A DNA stretch of 12,597 nt from Pirellulales bacterium (GTDB lineage: Bacteria > Planctomycetota > Planctomycetia > Pirellulales > Thermoguttaceae): positions 1 through 12,597 of the forward strand of contig DAOWNK010000069.1 in the NCBI GenBank assembly GCA_030642635.1, in the 5' to 3' direction. Shown here in pieces: positions 1-5,544 of this stretch (its first letter is position 1; every line of letters starts with the position of its first letter). The notes under the pieces were generated by a model. That model had not been told where the DNA came from, made no database searches, and saw only the letters and a list, made by a program, of their open reading frames with translations. Made by a program: the position numbers and the translations under genes.

Positions 1-490
1 AATCCCTCCCAAGATAACAATGACACAGCGCAATGGCCAGGGCATCGGCCACGTCAGGCGGTTCGGGCATCTCGCCGAGCCGAAGCTCGTGCATGATCGC
101 CCGTTGGACTTGCGATTTCGCCGCCCGGCCCGAGCCGGTCAGTATCTTCTTGACCTGCGTGGCCGAGTAGCCGACGACCGGTATGCCCGCCTGCACTGCG
201 GCCAGGCATATAACACCTCGGGCATGGCCCATCAGAATGGCAGTGCGAGGACGCTTGTAGTGCGAGTACAACTCCTCCAACGCCATGACCGACGGCCGCA
301 GTCCGGCGATCACCTCCGCCACGCCGTTGTGGATATTCAGCAGCCGGTCGGTTAGCGAGCCGCGAGCCTTGCCGCGTATTACACCCGCCTCGCATAGCCG
401 CGGTTTCTCGTCGCCGATTTCCAGCACACCGTAGCCGGTAATGTTCAGCCCCGGGTCGATTCCGAGAATGCGGGTGAATGATTCGGGCAT
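1..490 (-). CDS. ruvC: Crossover junction endodeoxyribonuclease RuvC (C-terminal end cut by window edge)
   Basis: RuvC is the endonuclease that cuts Holliday junctions as part of the RuvABC recombination-repair complex. Reading from the ATG at 490 gives 163 codons with no stop before the window edge, ending ...ALCHCYLGRD. RuvC is normally about 160-175 residues, so nearly all of it is here. The N-terminus RILGIDPGLNITGYG carries the first catalytic aspartate (D12). The second acidic residue is E72 in VMALEELY. The last two are D146 and D149 in PPDVADALAIALCH. All four acidic positions of the RNase H-like fold are therefore present. The gene lies 36 bases downstream of cysS on the same strand, with a palindrome at the cysS end of the gap. 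I see no Shine-Dalgarno sequence before the ATG. The long open frame at 54-542 on the same strand is a different reading frame and is a shadow. Confidence 0.96.
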   Translation of the reverse strand, partial: MPESFTRILGIDPGLNITGYGVLEIGDEKPRLCEAGVIRGKARGSLTDRLLNIHNGVAEVIAGLRPSVMALEELYSHYKRPRTAILMGHARGVICLAAVQAGIPVVGYSATQVKKILTGSGRAAKSQVQRAIMHELRLGEMPEPPDVADALAIALCHCYLGRD

Positions 491-510
491 GATGGAATAA
501 ATTACAGTGT

Positions 511-531
511 GCTAAGCCGCAAGCGGCTATT
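511..531 (-). repeat. REP-like palindrome, copy 1, at the cysS stop codon
   Basis: On the minus strand this reads TAGCCGCTTGCGGCTTAGC. It is a perfect stem AGCCGC / GCGGCT around TT, followed by TAGC. The first three bases are the cysS stop codon TAG. The same unit recurs at 5519-5540, 6868-6888 and 8932-8952, each time on a stop codon. There is no T-run after it, so a standard intrinsic terminator is not supported. Confidence 0.8.
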
Positions 532-2068
532 GGATATTCCACTCAGTCCCGCCGGGGCGGTCTTCCAACATGACGCCGAGCTGGGCCAGCGAGTTGCGGA
601 TTTTGTCGGCCGTGGTGAAGTCCTTGTTCTTGCGTGCATCGGCTCGAATCTCGATCAGCAACTCCATCAGCTTGCCGGTCAGTCCGTCGTTGCCGGCGGA
701 TGTTTCTTTCGGCGGCCGGCGGAACAGGCCCAACGTGGCCGCCAGTTCTCGCAATGTGGTGACGCCTCGCGTCAACACGTCCGGCTTGGCGGCGTCCTGA
801 TTGCCTGGTTCTTCCAGTTTCTCGTCGTCGATGAATTTATTTAGCCGGCGCACAAGGTCGAACAGCGCGGCGATTGCACCGCCGGTGTTGAAGTCGTCGT
901 CCATCGACGCTAAGAACTTGTCGCGATATTCCGCCACGGCTTTCAAGAGCGTATCGTCGCCCGGATTGAACTCGCCGTCGGTACGTTTGTCAGGCGGTGT
1001 GATGTCGTAAAAGCTGCCGCCGGTGACACGCTCGTAGCGTTTGAAAAAACGATAAAAGGCGTCCAGCCCGGTCTCGACCTCACGCAGACGTTGCTCGCCG
1101 TAGTCGATCGGCCGGCGGTAATGGGTCGAGAGCAGGAAGAATCGGACGGTCTCCGGGTCGAACTCGTCGATCAGATCGCTGAACGCACTGGAACCCTTTG
1201 ACTTACTGATCTTGCCGACCTCCTGCGCGGCCTGGTCGTCCTCTGCGTTTCTGGTGTGCCGGCCGCCGAGCTTGCCGACCTGGTCGGACGCCTGCATCAG
1301 TCCGTTGTGCATCCAGTATTTGGCGAAGGTCGCACCGTGTGCCGATTCACTCTGTGCCAGTTCGTTTTCGTGATGCGGGAATACCAGGTCCAGCCCTCCG
1401 CCGTGTATGTCGAACGTCTCGCCCAGCAGCGCCTTGCTCATGGCGGAGCATTCGATGTGCCAGCCGGGCCGGCCAGGTCCCCAGGGGCTCTCCCATGACG
1501 GCTCGCCCGGCTTGGCCGATTTCCACAGCGCGAAATCGGCGCCGGCACGTTTCCGCGCGGCGGCGCCTCCGCCGTCGCCTTGCAGGTCCTCGCTGCTGCT
1601 GCGGCTCAGTTTGCCGTAGTCCGGGCACTTGCCGACCTCGAAATAGACGTCGCCGTGCGACTCATAGGCGAACCCCTTCTCGATCAGCACCTCGGTCAAC
1701 TCGATGATATCTTTGATGTGATCGGTGCAGCGTGGGAAGTGGTCGACGGTGTCGATGCCCAGCGCGTCGAGGTTGTTCATATAGTCGGCCGTCATCTCTG
1801 CGGCCAACTCAGACATGGCAATGCCGCGTTTGTTCGACTCGGCTATGAGCTTGTCGTCCACGTCTGTGACGTTCACCACCAGCGTAACGTCGTATCCCGA
1901 GTAGACAAGGTATCGTTTGACCGCATCGAAGATAACCGGCCCGACCATGTGCCCGATGTGGCTGGGCTTGTAGACGGTCGGTCCGCACAGGTATATGCCG
2001 ACCTTGCCGGGCCGCACCGGCTCGAACGGTTCCTTCGACTTCGAGAGTGTGTTGTAGACTCGGAGCAT
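527..2068 (-). CDS. cysS: Cysteine--tRNA ligase
   Basis: Class I aminoacyl-tRNA synthetase that charges tRNA-Cys in the cytoplasm; 513 residues against about 460 for the E. coli enzyme. The Rossmann domain starts YLCGPTVYKPSHIGHMVGP, with the zinc ligand C28 and the HIGH motif at 37-40. The other zinc ligands line up at C207 (WHIECSAMS), H232 and E236 (PHHENELAQ). The KMSKS loop is KISKS at 286-290. Between HNG (254-256) and KISKS there are 29 residues, where E. coli has about 7, so the enzyme carries an extra charged, Gly-rich segment of roughly 22 residues next to the catalytic loop. The C-terminal part (about 300-513) is the helical tRNA-binding region. The start MLRVYNTLSK matches the family N-terminus, though no clear Shine-Dalgarno sequence precedes it. 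The gene lies between ispF (75 bases upstream) and ruvC. Confidence 0.97.
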   Translation of the reverse strand: MLRVYNTLSKSKEPFEPVRPGKVGIYLCGPTVYKPSHIGHMVGPVIFDAVKRYLVYSGYDVTLVVNVTDVDDKLIAESNKRGIAMSELAAEMTADYMNNLDALGIDTVDHFPRCTDHIKDIIELTEVLIEKGFAYESHGDVYFEVGKCPDYGKLSRSSSEDLQGDGGGAAARKRAGADFALWKSAKPGEPSWESPWGPGRPGWHIECSAMSKALLGETFDIHGGGLDLVFPHHENELAQSESAHGATFAKYWMHNGLMQASDQVGKLGGRHTRNAEDDQAAQEVGKISKSKGSSAFSDLIDEFDPETVRFFLLSTHYRRPIDYGEQRLREVETGLDAFYRFFKRYERVTGGSFYDITPPDKRTDGEFNPGDDTLLKAVAEYRDKFLASMDDDFNTGGAIAALFDLVRRLNKFIDDEKLEEPGNQDAAKPDVLTRGVTTLRELAATLGLFRRPPKETSAGNDGLTGKLMELLIEIRADARKNKDFTTADKIRNSLAQLGVMLEDRPGGTEWNIQ

Positions 2069-2073
2069 TTTTC

Positions 2074-2148
2074 AGTAGGGTGCGTAAAACGCACCAATTA
2101 TTGTACCGTTGCCTCAAATCGAATTTGGTGCGTTGCACGCACCCTACT
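2074..2148. repeat. Twin-hairpin repeat between ispF and cysS
   Basis: Two small hairpins in inverted orientation. The first is GGTGCGT / ACGCACC at 2079-2095 and the second GGTGCGT / ACGCACC at 2127-2143. The flanks AGTAGGGTGCGT (2074-2085) and ACGCACCCTACT (2137-2148) are perfect inverse complements, as are ACGCACCAA (2089-2097) and TTGGTGCGT (2125-2133). The whole 75-bp unit can therefore form one long arm or two small ones. Each outer edge begins with GTAG next to the palindrome. It fills the ispF-cysS gap and contains the ispF stop codon. Confidence 0.85.
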
Positions 2149-2626
2149 TTTTTTCCAACAGCGCAATGCTTTCGGCGACTATGGCTTCCTCGTTGCCGAC
2201 CGGTCCGATGCACTCGCCGGTCTTTGCCTTCAGGCTGATCTGTTCCGGGTCGATGTTAAGAATATCCGCCAGCCGTTGGCGTATTGCCTGACGGTGCGGC
2301 AAGAGTTTCGGACGCTGGGCAAAGACGATGCAGTCAATGTTGACGATTCTCATGCCCACGGCGGTTATGGCGTCTCGGGCGGCTTCGAGCATCTCAGCCG
2401 AGTCGCGGCCGCGATTTGCCGGATCGGTATCGGGAAACATCTGACCGATGTCGCCCAAGGCGGCCGCGCCGAGTATCGCATCGACCACGGCATGGATCAG
2501 CACGTCGGCGTCGCTGTGGCCGATCAGTTCTTTATCGTGGTTGATGTCGATCCCACCGAGCCGTAGCGGCCCGCCGGGGCCAAGCCGATGGGTATCGTGT
2601 CCGATTCCTATTCGCATTCGTTCCAT
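2144..2626 (-). CDS. ispF: 2-C-methyl-D-erythritol 2,4-cyclodiphosphate synthase
   Basis: Enzyme of the non-mevalonate (MEP) isoprenoid pathway that cyclises CDP-methylerythritol 2-phosphate and releases CMP; normally a trimer with active sites at subunit interfaces. At 160 residues it has the usual length. Metal ligands are visible at D11 and H13 (IGHDTHRLGPG) and H45, within GHSDADVLIHAVVDAILGAAALGDIG. The FPDTDP segment (65-70) is intact. The KAKTGE stretch near 133-138 corresponds to the conserved KATT.E region. The second methionine (codon 4, MRIGIGHD) matches the usual family start and may be the true one. The last codons, ending EKK, and the TAG stop are encoded at the edge of the repeat at 2074-2148. 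It is the first gene of the minus-strand block with cysS and ruvC. It supplies isoprenoid precursors, which also fits a nearby UbiA-type prenyltransferase, but co-occurrence may be chance. Confidence 0.96.
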   Translation of the reverse strand: MERMRIGIGHDTHRLGPGGPLRLGGIDINHDKELIGHSDADVLIHAVVDAILGAAALGDIGQMFPDTDPANRGRDSAEMLEAARDAITAVGMRIVNIDCIVFAQRPKLLPHRQAIRQRLADILNIDPEQISLKAKTGECIGPVGNEEAIVAESIALLEKK

Positions 2627-2637
2627 CCGTTAATCCA

Positions 2638-2744
2638 TATTTAGCCCCGGGTGAATACACCCGGGGCAATGTGCGAATACGCCCGGGGCAGTAACAGTTA
2701 CCCACCACGTTTGCCCGCCGTGTATTCACGGCGGGCTAAATATT
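2638..2744. repeat. Inverted hairpin pair with TTTAGC/GCTAAA edges
   Basis: The left hairpin has stem GCCCCGGGTG (2644-2653), loop AATA and CACCCGGGGC (2658-2667), preceded by ATATTTA. The right hairpin has stem GCCCGCCGTG (2713-2722), loop TATT and CACGGCGGGC (2727-2736), followed by TAAATATT. A half copy, GAATACGCCCGGGGC, sits between them at 2675-2689. The outer ends TTTAGC (2640-2645) and GCTAAA (2735-2740) face each other, so this is a twin element like those at 2074-2148 and 10298-10362. It lies in the leader region of ispF. Confidence 0.8.
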
Positions 2745-2761
2745 ACCGTACAATTCGGTAA

Positions 2762-2767
2762 ATTATA
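2762..2767 (-). promoter_or_regulatory. Possible -10 box for the ispF-cysS-ruvC block
   Basis: On the minus strand the sequence reads TATAAT exactly, about 136 bases upstream of the ispF start. I see no good -35 hexamer at 16-18 bases. If used, the transcript leader would contain the hairpin pair at 2638-2744. This is a motif match only. Confidence 0.25.
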
Positions 2768-2824
2768 ACCGACCAAGGGGAAATGGGGAAGAGGGGAAGG
2801 TGGTAGGTGTTCAAACTGCCGATT

Positions 2825-2853
2825 TTGAGTTATCGTAGCAAGAGTTGTAAATT
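2825..2853 (+). promoter_or_regulatory. Possible sigma-70-like promoter for the Ebo-like operon
   Basis: TTGAGT (2825-2830) and TAAATT (2848-2853) are 17 bases apart and each matches the consensus at four of six positions. They lie about 50 bases before the first gene of the plus-strand operon. It is a weak match in a region of low-complexity sequence. Confidence 0.25.
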
Positions 2854-2860
2854 AGTGGTC

Positions 2861-2902
2861 ACTATCCACTACCCGCTATCTACTGCCCACTATCCACTAC
2901 CA
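2861..2902 (+). repeat. Short direct repeats up to the first start codon of the operon
   Basis: ACTATCCACTACC occurs at 2861-2873 and again at 2889-2901. The degenerate variants CGCTATCTACTGCC fill the space between, giving a C/A/T-rich tract that ends at the ATG at 2905. The tract occupies the place where a ribosome binding site would normally be, and none is visible. Confidence 0.65.
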
Positions 2903-2904
2903 CC

Positions 2905-3753
2905 ATGCAGCTCTCATACAGCTCCAACGCATACCTGAACTTCTCCGTCGAGGAGACGATCGCAAGGATTGCCTCCCTGGGTTACGGTGGGTTGGAACTG
3001 CTGGCCGACGTGCCGCACGCCTGGCCGGCGGGTTTGCTCGAAGAACAAAAACAGGCGATTCGTGATTGCCTTGAGCGGCACAAGTTAAAAATCGCAAACG
3101 TCAACGCATTTATGATGAACGCCGTGGCCGACCCGCGCCAGCCGTACTGGCACCCGTCGTGGATCGAGCCTGACCCGAACTATCGAGCGATTCGCCGGGA
3201 GCACACACAACGGGTGTTGAAATTAGCCAAGGAACTCGGTGCACCGAGCATCCAGACTTCCGGCGGCGGGCCGTTGGGGAAAGGCCAATCGTGGAACTCC
3301 GCCGCGAAAATCTTCTATGACGAGTTCATGCCGTGCGTCGAAACGGCCGAGAAGCTAAACGTCTCGCTGTTGATCGAGCCGGAGCCGGGCTTGATGATCG
3401 AGACGTTCCAGCAGTACATGGAGTTCGCCGGCCGGGTCGATTCGCCGGCCGTCGGGCTGAACTTCGACATAGGCCATGCGTACTGCATGGGCCAGAACCC
3501 TCAAGAGTGGATCGCCCGGATGGCACCGCATACCAGGCACTATCACATCGAGGACATCGCCGCGACGCGCGAGCACGTACACCTTATCCCAGGCCGCGGG
3601 GCGATTGACTTCCCGGCCGTATTACGCGAAATTAAACGCACCGGATACCAAGGCTGGGTTACCGTGGAGCTTTACCCGTACATCAACGACCCGGACGAAG
3701 CCGGCCGGCAGTCGAAGGAGTTTCTGGAAAAAGTGATGCAAAATGACCCTTGA
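2905..3753 (+). CDS. Sugar phosphate isomerase/epimerase-like TIM-barrel protein (first of a pair)
   Basis: A 282-residue protein of the xylose isomerase-like / AP endonuclease family 2 TIM barrel. Family members are metal-dependent isomerases, epimerases or dehydratases, so the reaction here cannot be named. Likely metal and active-site residues are E158 in LLIEPEPG, D188 and H191 in LNFDIGHAYCMG, H214 in HYHIED, H224/H226 in EHVHLIPG, and E255 in VTVELYPY. GRGAIDFPAVL near 231-240 is the usual late-barrel segment. It has no signal peptide, so it should be cytoplasmic. It is the first gene of the operon and overlaps the prenyltransferase start by 11 bases, which suggests translational coupling. 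It resembles the protein at 4703-5539 (shared EPEPG, D.GH, HIED and GxIDFP motifs), so the two flank the membrane enzyme as paralogues. It is shorter than the roughly 390 residues I expect for a classical EboE. Confidence 0.9.
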   Translation: MQLSYSSNAYLNFSVEETIARIASLGYGGLELLADVPHAWPAGLLEEQKQAIRDCLERHKLKIANVNAFMMNAVADPRQPYWHPSWIEPDPNYRAIRREHTQRVLKLAKELGAPSIQTSGGGPLGKGQSWNSAAKIFYDEFMPCVETAEKLNVSLLIEPEPGLMIETFQQYMEFAGRVDSPAVGLNFDIGHAYCMGQNPQEWIARMAPHTRHYHIEDIAATREHVHLIPGRGAIDFPAVLREIKRTGYQGWVTVELYPYINDPDEAGRQSKEFLEKVMQNDP

Positions 3754-4702
3754 CGAAGAAAAACGAGAGCGTAGGCTCACCGGCGAATCGACCCTGACGG
3801 CCTACCTCGAGTTGCTGCGCGTGCCGAACGTGTTCACTGCAATGGCCGACGTGGCCATGGGCGTGCTGTTCGTCCGAGCGATCGCCACACCGATTGACGG
3901 CTGGATGCTCGGGTTGCTGCTGGCCGCGTCCAGCATGTTGTACGCCTCCGGGGTGGTGCTGAACGACGTGTTCGACCTGGAGCACGACGCCGAGCACCGT
4001 CCGGAGCGGCCGCTGCCGTCCGGCAGGGTATCGCTGGCTGCTGCACGATGGTTGGGCTGGCAGTTGTTGTGCATCGGCGTGGTGTCGGCCTGTGTGGCCG
4101 GGTTTATAACGGGCAACTTTCGCCCTGGCATAATCGCCGCAGTGTTGGCCGGGTGCATCGTGTTGTACAACACAGTGGCCAGGCAAACGCCCGCCGGACC
4201 GGTCGTGATGGGCGCATGCCGAATGCTCAACGTGCTGTTGGGCATGAGCGTGACGGCCGTGCCCTTGGGCGCCGAACACTGGATGGTCGCTGGCGGGATC
4301 GGAACGTACATTGCCGGCGTGACGCTGTTCGCGCGGAGGGAGTCCACCCGTAGCAGCCGAATGCAGCTTGCAGCCGGCACGATCGTAACGATCCTGGGCA
4401 TCGTGCTGTTTGCCGGGTTTACTGAATACAGCGACCAGGTCGTCCCCCTGTTGCAACAGCAACCACAACGTTGGACGCTGTTGATGACGATACTCTCCCT
4501 GCTGATCGGTTGGCGGATGGTTCGTGCGATAAGCGAGCCTAGCGGTGCGATGGGGAAAGCGGCGGGGACCCAGTGTATCCTATCGCTGGTGCTGCTGGAC
4601 GCCGCCGCATGTTACGCGGTGCGCGGCATGTTCCCGGCGGCGATGATACTGCTGCTGCTGATACCTGCCATTGTCTTTGGGCGATGGATTGAGTCGACGT
4701 AA
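3743..4702 (+). CDS. eboC: UbiA-like prenyltransferase, EboC type
   Basis: A 319-residue integral membrane protein of the UbiA superfamily, which transfers prenyl chains to aromatic or other acceptors in the membrane. The first Asp-rich motif is NDVFDLEHD at 74-82, followed by RPERPLPSG (86-94). The second motif region reads LYNTVARQTPAG (141-152), with Asn where UbiA proteins usually have the first Asp, so diphosphate/Mg binding may be altered. The segments GACRMLNVLLGMS (157-169) and TLFARRE (194-200) are features I associate with EboC rather than UbiA or MenA. Hydrophobic segments occur at about 33-48, 54-74, 104-123, 128-144, 161-175, 182-197, 209-225, 244-259 and 295-313. The ATG at 3743 lies inside the end of the preceding gene. 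The stop TAA is immediately followed by the ATG of the next gene. The acceptor and prenyl donor are unknown. Confidence 0.9.
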   Translation: MTLDEEKRERRLTGESTLTAYLELLRVPNVFTAMADVAMGVLFVRAIATPIDGWMLGLLLAASSMLYASGVVLNDVFDLEHDAEHRPERPLPSGRVSLAAARWLGWQLLCIGVVSACVAGFITGNFRPGIIAAVLAGCIVLYNTVARQTPAGPVVMGACRMLNVLLGMSVTAVPLGAEHWMVAGGIGTYIAGVTLFARRESTRSSRMQLAAGTIVTILGIVLFAGFTEYSDQVVPLLQQQPQRWTLLMTILSLLIGWRMVRAISEPSGAMGKAAGTQCILSLVLLDAAACYAVRGMFPAAMILLLLIPAIVFGRWIEST

Positions 4703-5539
4703 ATGTTCCTCGGCTACAACACCAACGGCTTTGCCCACCACGAGCTGTTCGACACGGTCGGCCTGCTGGCCGAGATCGGCTATCGCGGCGTGGCGATTAC
4801 CATCGACCACGGGAAGCTATCGCCGTACGAAGATGGTCGTCACAGGCAAATTGAACAATTGCGGCAATTGTTGGAGCAATTGGACATGCGGTCGGTTATC
4901 GAGACCGGCGCCAGGTTCCTGCTGAGTCCGAAGCAAAAGCATGAGCCGACGCTGCTGTCGGATGAACGCAAGCGTCGCATCGAGTTCTACAAATACGCTG
5001 TGGATTGTGCCGCCGAGTTGGGCAGCGATTGCGTGTCGATCTGGTCCGGTACGCTGCACGGTGCGATCCCAAACGATCAAGCCATGGACAGGCTCGTCAA
5101 TGGGCTGCACGAAGTGCTCCAGTACGCAGCGGGGCAGGGGGTTGCGGTCGGCTTCGAGCCAGAGCCTGGAATGTTTATCGACTCGATGCAGAGATACGAG
5201 GAACTGCTCGGGCGGATCGACGCGGACAACCTCCGACTGACACTCGACGTCGGCCACCTGCACTGCCAGGGCGAGGCGCCGATTGGCGATTACATCCACC
5301 GATGGTCGTCCCGGCTGGTCAACGTGCATATCGAGGACATGCACGTAGGCGTACACGAGCACTTGATGTTCGGCGACGGCGAGATCGACTTCCCGCCGGT
5401 GCTTAATGCGCTGGCCGATGTCGGTTATAATAATGGCGTTTACGTGGAACTCAGCCGGCACAGCCACGATGCGGTAAACGCGGCGCGTCGGGCGTTCGAG
5501 TTTCTTCAACCACTTGTTGCGAAGCCGCAAGCGGATTAG
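4703..5539 (+). CDS. Sugar phosphate isomerase/epimerase-like TIM-barrel protein (second of a pair)
   Basis: A 278-residue xylose isomerase-like TIM barrel beginning MFLGYNTNGFAHHELFD. Candidate metal/active-site residues are E152 in GFEPEPG, D182 and H185 in TLDVGHLHCQG, H209 in NVHIED, H218/H220 in VHEHLMFG, and E249 in VYVELSRHS. The GEIDFPPVL segment (226-234) parallels GAIDFPAVL in the protein at 2905-3753. The start codon directly abuts the prenyltransferase stop (TAAATG), and the next gene begins 5 bases after this one ends, so all three are surely co-transcribed. The last residues, VAKPQAD, and the TAG stop are encoded by the REP-like palindrome at 5519-5540. The natural end was therefore probably replaced or extended by that element. 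The substrate is unknown; a role in the Ebo-like pathway follows from position only. Confidence 0.9.
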   Translation: MFLGYNTNGFAHHELFDTVGLLAEIGYRGVAITIDHGKLSPYEDGRHRQIEQLRQLLEQLDMRSVIETGARFLLSPKQKHEPTLLSDERKRRIEFYKYAVDCAAELGSDCVSIWSGTLHGAIPNDQAMDRLVNGLHEVLQYAAGQGVAVGFEPEPGMFIDSMQRYEELLGRIDADNLRLTLDVGHLHCQGEAPIGDYIHRWSSRLVNVHIEDMHVGVHEHLMFGDGEIDFPPVLNALADVGYNNGVYVELSRHSHDAVNAARRAFEFLQPLVAKPQAD

Positions 5540-5540
5540 C
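5519..5540 (+). repeat. REP-like palindrome, copy 2, forming the end of a coding region
   Basis: The unit GCGAAGCCGCAAGCGGATTAGC holds AGCCGC (5523-5528), AA and GCGGAT (5531-5536, one base off the perfect arm), then TAGC. It is read in frame as AKPQAD followed by the TAG stop (5537-5539). It spans the 5-base gap to the next gene apart from its last few bases. It is related to the copies at 511-531, 6868-6888 and 8932-8952. Confidence 0.75.
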
Positions 5541-5544
5541 AAAC

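Noticed and set aside
54..542. A 162-codon minus-strand frame over the ruvC region
   Set aside because: The frame starting at 490 gives a textbook RuvC with all four catalytic acids; this one gives an Arg/His-rich sequence with no family signature.
2127..2154. Hairpin followed by a T-run on the plus strand, considered as an intrinsic terminator
   Set aside because: No plus-strand gene ends here; the T-run is the complement of the Lys codons at the end of ispF.
1580..2566. A 328-codon open frame on the plus strand opposite cysS and ispF
   Set aside because: It runs antisense through two clearly conserved genes, spans their gap, has no recognisable motif, and is explained by the GC-rich codon use of the opposite strand.
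3683..4468. Long minus-strand frames opposite the UbiA-like gene (also 3802-4401)
   Set aside because: They are antisense to a conserved membrane protein, with low-complexity His/Gln/Gly-rich translations typical of shadow frames.
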